From Sequoia sempervirens (Eukaryota; Streptophyta; Pinopsida; Cupressales; Cupressaceae), in assembly GCA_007258455.2 (NCBI GenBank), contig VDFB02252616.1, forward strand, positions 122,965,394-123,029,393: 64,000 bases of DNA. Direction: 5' to 3'. Made by a program: the position numbers and the translations under genes. Each line of letters begins with the position of its first letter. Within the stretch, counting starts at the first letter, position 1. The notes beneath the pieces were generated by a model, which saw only the letters and a list, made by a program, of their open reading frames with translations, was not told the DNA's origin and ran no database searches. Below are positions 1-9,923 of the stretch, piece by piece.

Positions 1-2070
1 GAGGTGATCATATAGCATATTTGTGTAAGGTGTTTCAAAAGTGCAAGGAATTTGGTATATCTCTCAATCCAAAGAAATGCATCTTTGGAGTCACAGAGGG
101 AAAAATTTTGGGGCATGTTATCTCTGAGAAAGGAATTTCCATTGATCCAAAATGAGTGGAAGCTATACTCAAGATCCCACCTCCTGCTAGCAAGAAAGAA
201 ATGAAGTCATTCTTTGGTAAAATCAACTTTGTAAGAAAGTTCATCACTAGATTTGCAGAAATAGTCAAGCCACAGAATGCCATGTTGAAGCAGGAAGCCA
301 AAGTTGAATGGAGTGTAGAATCTAAGGAAGCATTTGCATAAATAAAAGGGCTATTGTTGAAGCTTCGGTTCTGGTGAGTCCAGATTATGCTAGGCCATTC
401 TATATATATTCGTTTGCTTCTGATCACTCCTGTGCTGCTATGTTGACTCAAAATTTTGATCAAGGAAATGAACATCCCATAGAATTCATGAGTGCACCAT
501 TGAAAAATGTTGAATTGAGGTACCCAAGTGTGGAAAAGTAGGCTTATGCCTTAGTTAGAGCTATAAAGAAATTTAGACATTATATTCTCAGAAACAAAGT
601 GTTTGCAATAGTTCTTGATCATGCAGTCAAACTATTATTGATGCAAAATGAGCTAGGGGAGTGCAGAGCTAAGTGGGTAACTATGTTACAAGAATATGAT
701 ATTGAGATCCAACCCATGAAGCTAGTAAGAGGGCAAGGACTTACAAGGACAATGGCAGAAATATGCCCTAATCTTGCAGCCTAGCATTACAATCTAGAAG
801 ATGTTTCTCTTGGTGAATGGTATGATGATATCATTCATTATCTCCTGACTCAAAGGTGTCCTAACCATCTAAATGCATTACAAAGAAGGGCCCTGCACTT
901 GAAGAGTAACAACTTCATGTTGAAGGGAGTTGTTCTATATAAGAAAAATCATGAAGGTATCTACTTGAGGTGCTTAGGAAGACAGGAAGCTGAGAGAGTC
1001 ATGGCCGAATTTCATGATAGATATGGTACTGGCCATGGATCTGCACATGCCAGTACAAATCATATTTTGAGGGCTAGTTATTATTGGCCTACATTGTTCA
1101 AGGATACACACAGTCATGTCAGAACTTTCCATATGTGCCAGACTACAGCAACCAGAGAGAAGTATGCAGCTCTTCCACTTCAACCGGTCTTTGAGGTAAA
1201 ACCTTTTGCACAGTGGGGGATGGATTTCATAGGTCCCATAAATCCACCATCTTTTGTGGGTCACATGTATATTCTCATTGTTACTGATTATTTTACACGA
1301 TGGATTGAAGCTCTTGCATGCAAATAGTGTACTTTTGAAGTGGTAATTGATTTCATTGAATCAGGTATTATCAATTGCTTTGGATGTCCTTTATCTTTGG
1401 TTTTTGATAATGGTCCTGCATTTGCATCATTGAAATTTTCTAACTGGGCTTTTGATCATGGGATTATAATAAAATTTGCATCTAATTACTATCCACAAGG
1501 TAATAGGTTGGCTAAGTCTTCCAATAAAAACCTCTTAACAATCATCTGTAAGTTACTAGAGAAGAATCCCAAGGATTGGCACACTCAACTTAGATTTTCT
1601 CTCTGGGCATATCACACAAGACAAAAGACTTCCATAGGGACCTCCCCTTATCATCTTGTGTATGGCCTGGAACCCGTATTTCCAATTCAATTGAGGATCC
1701 CTACTTTACAGTTCATTAATGAATATTATGACGAAGAAAACAAGCGTGAGGCCCGCTTACAGGAGTTGTTACACCTTGAAGAAAGAAGAAATGAAGCCTT
1801 AGAGAACTTTGCTAAACATCAAGGTGTAGTCAAAAGATGGTTTGATAAAAGAGATAAGGTAAAAGCCTTTTGAATCTCTGACTTGGTTCTATAATGGGAT
1901 AAAGCCCATGACCGTAAGGGGGAGCATGGTAAATTTGACAAAATTTGGCTTGGCCCTTACCAGATCTTAGAGATTCTGGGAGATAATGCTTTTCACTTGA
2001 AAACTCTCACTGGGGAGGATATCTCACTGCCTATCAATGGGCAGTATTTGAAGCATTATTTCCAGTCTTG
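1..2070 (+). pseudogene. Element E copy 1: gypsy pol 3' part (RT end, RNase H, integrase)
   Basis: The window opens inside the reverse transcriptase thumb region (LNPKKCIFGVTEG, about 60-105), followed by the RT-RNase H connection (FFGKINFVRKFITRFAEIV, about 212-265), RNase H (about 355-785) and integrase (about 880-2070). Integrase shows a degraded zinc finger (FHDRYGTGHG; the CxxC has become FHMC), the first catalytic Asp in GMDFIGP, the second in VFDNGPAF, and a C-terminal part ending HYFQS before a stop at 2068. The catalytic Glu is replaced by Lys (AAG at 1514-1516), whereas copy 2 keeps Glu. Stops occur near 153, 339, 540, 782, 1325 and 1871, and the RNase H frame is shifted. The gene is dead. 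Family knowledge: such pol domains copy and integrate retrotransposon cDNA. The pol is of the same lineage as element A, judged from about half-identical RT/RNase H residues by eye. Confidence 0.93.
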
Positions 2071-2850
2071 AGCTATTTTCAGCTCTTTTCTTGTACATAG
2101 TTAGTTTAGATTTCCTTTTTGTTTTGTTTTGTTTGCTTTGCTTTGGTTAGAGTAGGTTTCCCTTTCTGCTTTGATTTTGTTTGTTTTGGTTAGTATAGGT
2201 TTGCTTTCCGTTTGGTGTGTTTTTTCTCTGATTTTACCTTGGAGGTCTTGTTTTCTTTGGAATGTGTTGCACTTGCATGGAAAATATTCTTTTATCTGGG
2301 ACTGTTTTGAGTATTTTCTTGATGAACTTTAATCTTGTGTCTTGAATGGATGGTTGAGGTCTTTGTTATCATCATGCAGTCTAAATGTTTGATTTAAAGA
2401 GGATGGGTCACTAGTTTGATTTGAATTTGAAGTATTCTAAAATCTTATATCTCTTATACATCTTAAAAATCTTGAGGTTACGGTAGGATCCTTGTGAGGT
2501 CTTGTCAGGTGAAAAATATTATTTCTGCTTCAATGCCACTATGGTTCTCAGCCCTAAGTGTGAGCTTCATTGTTCACAGGTTGAAATGAAAAAATGAAAC
2601 GAAAAGAATATCAAAAGAAGAAAAGAGAAATATTAAAAATCAAATGACTTCAACTTATCAGGGGTATTTGAATATCTCTATTGGGGCTATGGATGCCTGG
2701 TTGGCAATAGAGCTATGTTTGAGAGAGTCACAGTGATAACCTCGTTGGGGCTATAGATGCTTGACTAGTAGTGAGGCTCTATCCAAGTTTCTTTTGGAGT
2801 TAGAATATTTACATAGCCTGACCTGATTGAACTTGGTTTCTGCAGCAGCT
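2071..2850 (+). other. Element E copy 1: 3' noncoding region
   Basis: This stretch joins the integrase stop to the polypurine tract. It is T-rich and shows no coding potential. It contains an imperfect direct repeat around the phrase TTGGGGCTAT (2681-2690 and 2745-2754, spacing 64 bp, similarity extending about 40 bp). The same arrangement is present in copy 2 near 52780-52860. Function unknown. Confidence 0.6.
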
Positions 2851-2862
2851 GAAGGAGGGAAA
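2851..2862 (+). promoter_or_regulatory. Polypurine tract of element E copy 1
   Basis: GAAGGAGGGAAA lies directly against the TG that I take as the LTR start. In LTR elements this purine run survives RNase H digestion and primes plus-strand DNA. Its position fixes the left end of the long LTR. It is conserved in copy 2 at 52947-52958. Confidence 0.7.
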
Positions 2863-5800
2863 TGAACTCATGTGCACACACTTGGATTTTTAGTTTATGG
2901 AAGGTTTAGTCCACCTTTGGTTTTGATTCTTTAATCTTGCATTTTGATTTGTTTGTCTGATAGTGAAATCAAAACCAGAGATTCTAGATTCATGATTCTT
3001 TTTCATCATCAAATTCTTTGGATCATTTTCCTAGCAGAGTTTCCATTTATTGTGCAGTTTTTGCACACACGCCCCACTGAAAGCAGGGACCCTCTTTTTC
3101 TTTCACTCTTGTTGCTTTGGCCCTTTGATTTTGAGGATTTTCATTGCCTTGGCATGAGCTTAAGTGTTTATCTTGCTTGCCTAGGTGATCCCCCTAAGCT
3201 GCATATTAAAAATCTTAAGTTTTGGGGCAAGTTCAGGTTTTTGCATTGTTTCGGGATTTTCTGCCCCATCCGGATTTTCCCATATTTCATTCAGACTCCA
3301 GCCAAATGTGATGGTTCGAGAATTTATGGTCTTCATGGAATTCTGTGTGGGCCAGATTTTTCTAGAAGTCTGTTGTCCCGTCGGGTTTCCGAACTTCTCC
3401 TACTTGTTTTGTTGGTTTCATTGTTGCACCTTGGTTCGATCTTCACAGCAAGTTTGGTTAAGTTTAAGCGAATTTTGTACCACTTGCTCCCATCTTTCAT
3501 TGTGTATTGCTTTTTCATTTGGGATTTGGTGATTTGGGCATTTGGATTCATTGATTTGCTTGCTCAGGCATTCAGATTGTTGTCTATTGTTGCCATGATC
3601 AATTTCCACTTCATCAAATGGTATGTACATGTTGTCTTTCTTTTGATTGATGAATGTAAGTAGTTCTTTGGCATTATAGTTTTCTTGGAGTTTGAATTCC
3701 TATGTGTTTGGGCATTTCGTAGCTTTCTCTGTGTGTTAATGGTCAAAATTTAGGGTTTCATGCCTGGGGCATTGCCATTTCATCTTAGCTTGCTTTCGAG
3801 TGAACCTAGGATTCAAAGAAGATCTATAGAAGGTTCAGGTTAAGTTGGTTTCATGCCCAGGGTCCTCAAATTTGTGATCTTTGATCAATTTGAGTGAGAT
3901 CGTGTTATATTGTCGATATTCGGGTTTTCCTCCAACTTCGGGATTTTCCTGCACTGGTGGATTTCTCTGAGTTTCCTCGCCCCCCTCCATTTTCCCGGAA
4001 TGTGTTGAAAATCCAGAATCCCGCCTTTTTCATGAATTTCCATCGATCCCATATTTTCTCAGTTTCTCCTTCTTCCCCTTTTTTTCCCAAAGTTCATGCG
4101 GTATCGTTATTTTCGCAGAAATCCGGTCCAACCGAATTTTTTTAGATTTTTTGGGAAGCATTGTGGAACTTCAAAATTGGGCGAATTGGATGAGTTTAAT
4201 GATAAATTTTTAACATTCTATGCTTTTAACTAATAAATTACACAATTTTTATGCATCCTTTATTCACTTTTAATGATCAATTGTTGATTTTGTGCCTTCT
4301 TCAGGAAAATCCGTTGTGCCTGGATTTCCCCAAAAATTCCACTCTGGCCTGGATTCTGTGGTTAGCTTGAAATCCTGAACTATATAGAAGACAATTTAAT
4401 GATGTTTTTGGGTCAATTTTGATCTATGTTTGAATTTATTTGAATGACAAATACATTACTAATAATGGGCTAATCTTGATCTTCATGTTATAATGGATAT
4501 TGATGCTGGTTTTGGCTGAGTGCAGGCTGAGTCTAGCATGGTAGCGGCTAGAAGGAGATGGTTCAGATGAAGATATATAAGCAAAGCAAGCAGGTTGAGG
4601 ATTCCTGATTGATATTCATGGTAGGTACATCTCCTTCTTGAGGTGATGGTTGGAAGAATAAAATAGAATTGGAGTAGTTGAAGGAATGGTGGCGATGTAT
4701 CTTCTTTCTAGTCGATGAAGACCCAGTTGTTGAACACTAGTTTGATGATGCAGCTACTTATATTGTTGTTATTGATCAATATCGGTCCCTTAAGATTGAT
4801 TGGGAAGAGGTTGTTGAGCACTTGGGAGATAAATTTTAATCTATAAATAAATTCAAGATACTCCACCATTGGTTGACTTGGAGAGATGTGCTTAGGATAA
4901 GGAGGAAGGCAGTTAATCCAAGGCTACAACGCATTTTGTGCTTCCCTATTATTTTACATGCATTGGTTCGAATTGCATTGAAGATACTAGGTCGACCTGG
5001 ATTGAGTTCAAGCATTTAATGTTAATTCATTTTATTTTGAATTCTCCTTGGGCCGACCTGTTTTATGGCCATCTATTATTGTAAACATTAGTTGGGCCAA
5101 CATTCTTTGGAGGTTCCTATAAATTGGGAATTTTTCCTCATTTGTAAGATATAGAATAGAAAGATAGATAGTTCTTAGAGCGAATTAAGCAATAGAGCAG
5201 AGATAGAAGTTAGTCAATTTCTGAGCAAGTGTTGTAATAGAACATTGTAATTGTTGTTGTAATTTGGTGATTCAATACAATTGAAGACATTGTGATTTTC
5301 TAGTGATCTCTTTTGTGTTCACTTATCTTGCATGGTTCTTATGATTCTATCTTTCAAATTGCTCAATTTTATTAGATATATGTTAGATTTATATTTAGAT
5401 ATGATTCAATGGTGTTCATGATTTGATGCTTGAAGTGTTTACAGCAATCCCTAGTCCATACTTTTTGCAGCTAGTTGATTGGTAGTTGCTTTGAAAACTT
5501 AGCCTGGACCTTTATATTCATTGTGCTTAGTTCAATTGTGGATATTTATTCATTTCAATTGCAATTGGGTTGTCTTGGATGAATTTTCATGATCTGAAAA
5601 TCTTTAATACCTTAGAAGATTGCATTGTTTGTGTGAGATTGCAGGTTCATCTGGGTTAAGCATGAATTAGTTTATGAGGGATTGGTCCATTTCAAGTATT
5701 TCATCATTTGCATTGTTAATCTTAGGAGTAGTTTTAATTTAGGAATCTCTTTGAAACCCTAATATTTTGTTATTTCTTTCATCATTTAGGTTAGATTTAG

Positions 5801-6044
5801 AATTGAAGTATCATTACATTGCCAGATCTGGTAAGTTCAAGATTGAGTATTTGCTTGTAGTAAGGTCCCTTTGTGATTACCAACATTTTCACATTTATCA
5901 CTGAGTTGTTTATGCATTTTCAAGACCTAACATTAGAGACCTTGGGATTATCTCTTGAGGCTTGTTGATAGAGATTTACCTTTCAAGAGAGATAGGATAT
6001 TATATTTTGTCTGAGTTGTTGATGTGCAGAAAACCTCATCAACA
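2863..6044 (+). repeat. 3' LTR of element E copy 1 (~3.18 kb)
   Basis: It starts TG right after the polypurine tract and ends CA in CCTCATCAACA at 6044, after which protease-type coding sequence of element A begins. A TATA box (TATAAATT, 5118-5125) lies 926 bp from the end, so U3 is about 2.2 kb and R-U5 about 0.9 kb. The 5' LTR is outside the window, so the left boundary rests on the polypurine tract and is less certain than the right one. The R-U5 part resembles the last ~0.9 kb of element D (TATA box, the CATTG...TTTTGGTG block, TTGCATGGTT, GAGACCTTGGG, TTTCAAGAGAG, CATCAACA). The whole LTR recurs at 52959-56141. Confidence 0.8.
5118..5125 (+). promoter_or_regulatory. TATA box in LTR of element E copy 1
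   Basis: TATAAATT in the context CCTATAAATTGGG, in the expected place between U3 and R. The equivalent in copy 2 is 55215-55222. No transcript evidence is available. Confidence 0.55.
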
Positions 6045-8627
6045 AAAAGGAGGTGAGCAAGGCATCGAGTCCAATCACAACAAAAAATTTCTTCTAAAAA
6101 TGAGAGAAATACCACCATTTAAGCCCAAACAAGTGGTTGATTCCCTGAAACTTAAGTATGAACACATTAAGAAAGGAATCATGCAACTAGATGGGAAGAA
6201 GGTTTTGACTATTGATTGGATAAAAGATCTATCTTTGACCCTCTTATCATGTCCAAGCCAAACAGTCACACAAGAAATTGTAGTGATAGACATTCCCTCA
6301 ATCTTTAGAATGTGTCTTTCAATAGATTTGACTGTGAAGCTTGGCGGATACTTAGCGCTCGACTGGTCCCACTTGATATTAAGAACTAAGCACATGGCAA
6401 AGATGAAGATTCTATCTAAATCTTTGCATCCTGAACACATTGCAGACAATGTATTCCTATTCTTTGAAGTAGTGCATACCTCCATATCTCAACAAGAGAG
6501 ATATTGTGTGGAAATGGTGCAAGATGGAGAAGATACAAGTGATCAAACTCCCGAAGAAGTGTTACTTAACCAATTCATTGACTCCGATCTATTTAGAAAC
6601 TTTCATGCAACAAGGCGTCACCTATGTGATTTTTGATGATGACAAGGTCTTCCCAAAATTGATGAAAGATCGGGTGGAATATGATGATTTAGGAGATACT
6701 TGTCTATGGACCCTGTATTTTGATGGCATCAAGTGTAAAGTTGGATCTAGAGTGAGTGTCTAACTAGTGTCTCTGATAGGATCAAAGACCCTCAAAGCTT
6801 ACCATTTTTGGTTCTCATGCTCAAATAATGATGTCAAATATGAGGCCTTGGTTCATGGTCTGGTCCTTGCACAATGAATGGGTATAAAGAGAGTACAAGT
6901 TTTTAGAGATTCAAAGCTAGTGTTAAGCCAAGTCCGTAGGCAAGCAACTACAAAAAATCCAAGGATGAGGTCATATAGACATCAGATTTGGGACTTAATT
7001 GAGAGCTTTGAAGCCTCCAATATACAATTTATTCCTTGATCTCAAAGCAGTGTTGTTGATTGAATGGCTTATGTTAGTTCAAAATTTGAACCAAATTTTG
7101 ATCCAACTAAGAAGAATGTGGTACAATTCATTGTCCAACCCTCAATTCCCAATGATGAAAACTGGAAATTTTTTGAGGATGACATTTAGATTGCTACTTT
7201 CATACAAAAAGGAGGAACAACTTTCGACTATTCACCCCCAGGAGAAAAATTTCCCTAAGAGCAAGTCATCTAGTTAAAAGGGAACAAGCTTCCTTAAGGA
7301 TTAATTTCCCTAGAGAATCTCTTTGATTGTGAAGATAGAGAAACGGAAAGAAAAGGTTCACTATGGATGATAGAGACTATGAAGAGCTTGATGTTGGAAG
7401 TGGAAGAAAGTTAAAAGTTAGAAAAGAAGTTCCTCACAAGGACAAGAAAAGACTGAAGGATCTATGTTTCAAATATGACAGAGTTATTGCCTAGACCTAT
7501 GATGATCTTAGAGGGTATGACCTAGGCATAATTCAACATACCATTGACTTGGCTAAATGATCTAAACCCATCTGAAAAAAGAAAAGGCTAGTCATTTTGA
7601 AGGTTGAAGCGTTGATGGCACAAGAGCTCACCAAATTGGTCAAGTCAACAATCATATATTCAAATCAAGCATTCCACTTGGCTATCAAATCTAGTACCAA
7701 TCCAAAAAAAAGAATGGATATATTAGGCTTTATGTCGACTTATGATATTTGAATAAAGCCTCACTAAAAGATCATTACCCCTTGTCATTGATGGAGTAGA
7801 TCCTGTAAACTATGGCCAAATCAAATATTTTTTCATTCCTAGATGGTTTATCAAGCTATAACCAAATATATGTGAAGGAAGTTGATCAACATAAGACAAT
7901 TTTTACCACTAAGTGGGGAATGTTTTCATATTCAAAAATGACGTTAGTACTTTCAAATGTTGGTGCAACTTTTCAATAGGAAATGGATATTTATTTTAAG
8001 GGATTGATCAACCTAACTATCCTAATATATCTAGATGACCTAACAATATTTTCAAAATAAAAAGATGATCATTTTGATCATCTAGAGAAGGTTTTCTAGA
8101 AATTCCAACAGTTGGGGATTTTTTTGAATCCCAAAAAATGTGTTTTCAAAGTACCTCAAGGAAATTTACTTGGCTTTGTGGAGTCTAAGGAAGGAATAGC
8201 AATAGACCCTGAAAGGGTTAGATCTATAATGGAATTACCCCTTCCAGTGAGCCAAAAGGGACTACAATCCTTTCTGGGGAAGATCAATTTTGTTAGAAAA
8301 TTCATATCATATTTTGTAGCCATTGTGAGACCAATCATGTTGATGCTAAAAAAAAACTTGATTTTCAAATGGACCCCCAAAGGACAAGTAGCTTTTGAGT
8401 AGCTAAAGATAGCCATCTCTGCAGCCCCAGTATTGGTCAACCCTAACTTTTCCAAAGACTTTCTGCTCTATGTGTACATTAGACAACATAGCATAGCTTA
8501 TATGCTCACTCAGAAGTGCAAGGAAGATAATGGAGAGAATCCTATTGCATTCCACTCAAGGACCCTTAAAGGTTATGAAGCTAGGTATCATTTTATAGAA
8601 AAACAAGCTTTTTCCATTGTTAAAAGT
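6045..8627 (+). pseudogene. Element A copy 1, segment 1: gypsy pol (protease region, upstream RNase H, RT, RNase H start)
   Basis: Coding resumes directly after the E LTR. A protease-type region (about 6105-6640; VVIDIPSIFRMCLS, LGGYLALDWSHL) is followed by an extra RNase H of archaeal type (about 6708-7110) with Asp in YFDG, Glu in KYEAL and Asp in FRDSK. RT comes next (about 7700-8250; FSFLDGLSSYNQIYV, an intact YLDD motif near 8028), then the connection and RNase H up to 8627. At that point element B interrupts the frame, which resumes at 22032 after B. Many stops (for example near 6634, 6761, 6875, 7490, 8399) and frameshifts show it is dead. Gag and the 5' LTR are not in the window. Placing the second RNase H upstream of RT is unusual; element E has the same order. 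Confidence 0.9.
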
Positions 8628-9903
8628 TGTAGACACGTAAAATGTACTGATTGACATTGTGCATCTGATTCTGACCACTAACATTATTTCATCCTGAATC
8701 ATCCTTTGGTCTAACCATTTAATCAAATACCCTTATCTGATTAAATTCATCAATATTCCTCTCTTAATTAAATAAATCAGTTATCTAATTAAGTCACCTC
8801 TTCTCGATAATTAAATTAACCATTTTGATCTAATTATCCTATTTAATTAAATAAATAATTTATTTGATTAAATCTCTTAAGTCTATCTATTAAATTAAAT
8901 AAATTAAAACCTCATTTAGTTTAATCTAACATCATCTCTTTTAATTAAATAAATCAAAATCTTTATTTAATTAATCCCTTATCACATTCTTCTCATATTT
9001 GATTTAAATAAATCCATAAATTTAAGTCAAATAGGTCACATCATTTCCCTTCATTAAATTAATTTTGATTAATTTAATCTCCTTTCATGTCCCATCCTCT
9101 AGCTTTTACCATTTGCACATGAAAATAGATTTATTTGATTTATTAAATCTCTATTTTCCTTCAACAAGGCATCTTTTAAGGAATATTCTTCAAGTTTGAA
9201 TTCAAAATCCAAGTTGACATGTACATCCAACAAGGAATTTACTCTCTCTTACATGTCCTTTGCCTTGAGCCAAGTGGCATTCAATGCATTCTTCCTTCCC
9301 TCTTGCATGTCATTTCAACAATTTCAAAATTCAAAAATAGGCATTTATTGGCACAATCCTCAAAACTTTCACATCCTCCATCCACTCATAGGTTGACAAG
9401 TGGTACTTTTCCATTGGATAATTCTTAGTCCCACATTGCTCTATTTTGAACACTCATCCATCAATCTCATCTATAAATAAGAGGCTAAACTCCTCATTTC
9501 ATCATCCACAATTTGAGTAAACTTACTATGCTCAAATCATTAGCAAATTCCATCCATTATCATTGAGTTCATAGCTAGGTTATGCAGATTTTTCCTTTGG
9601 AGTACTCATCAAGCATCAACAAAATGGATCACGCTTCATCACACATCAATCTTGCATCATAGGTATTGGGAAAGGGCCAATTTTTACATCAAATTGGCAC
9701 CAATTCCCTCAAGATATTAGGATTTTGTTTGCTTTAGAATAGGATTTGATATGCTTTAGAATTTCATTGTGTTCTTCATTTCATATTCTATCTCTTTTGC
9801 TACTCAAATGAATTTCTTGAGGAATCCTTGTTCTTGCTTGCATTTCATCTTCTAATGTGTTTGTTTGTGTTGTTTTGCAGGTATTCGGATTGGGGTTCGC
9901 ACA
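8628..9903 (+). repeat. 5' LTR of element B copy 1
   Basis: The LTR begins TGTAGACACG and ends TTCGCACA. It matches 20748-22031 and 58728-60011 along its full length. The first third of U3 (about 8690-9080) is very AT-rich and repeats blocks of the type TTAATTAAATAAAT. A TATA box lies at 9472-9480. The similarity to the 3' LTR stops exactly at GCACA, which sets the right boundary. Confidence 0.95.
9472..9480 (+). promoter_or_regulatory. TATA box in 5' LTR of element B copy 1
   Basis: TATAAATAA, about 45 bp after the phrase TTAGTCCCACATTG. It is conserved in the 3' LTR (21600-21608); in the second copy (59580-59588) the flanking bases differ slightly. This is the likely RNA start region of the element. 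Confidence 0.65.
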
Positions 9904-9905
9904 TT

Positions 9906-9923
9906 TGGTGCTAGAAGGAGAGC
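9906..9923 (+). promoter_or_regulatory. Primer binding site of element B copy 1 (tRNA-Asn)
   Basis: TGGTGCTAGAAGGAGAGC begins two bases after the LTR. From my memory of the plant tRNA-Asn(GUU) 3' end (CUCCUUCUAGCG plus CCA), 16 of 18 positions pair; the two differences are both consistent with C/T or G/A transitions. It would prime minus-strand cDNA. The site is unchanged in copy 2. Confidence 0.8.

Noticed and set aside
2944..3663. 239-codon open frame in U3 of the E LTR, also open in copy 2 (from 53049)
   Set aside because: It is Phe/Leu-rich, a product of T-rich DNA, with many amino-acid changes and no motif. It is open in both copies simply because they are duplicates. It does not resemble the orphan frame of D.
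9196..9396. 66-codon frame present in all three B LTRs (also 21324-21524 and 59304-59504)
   Set aside because: The LTRs descend from one sequence only a few percent diverged, so a short open frame is expected to persist. It has no motif.
9906..9923. Possible tRNA-Asn gene
   Set aside because: Only the 3'-end complement is present and no cloverleaf follows; it is a primer binding site.
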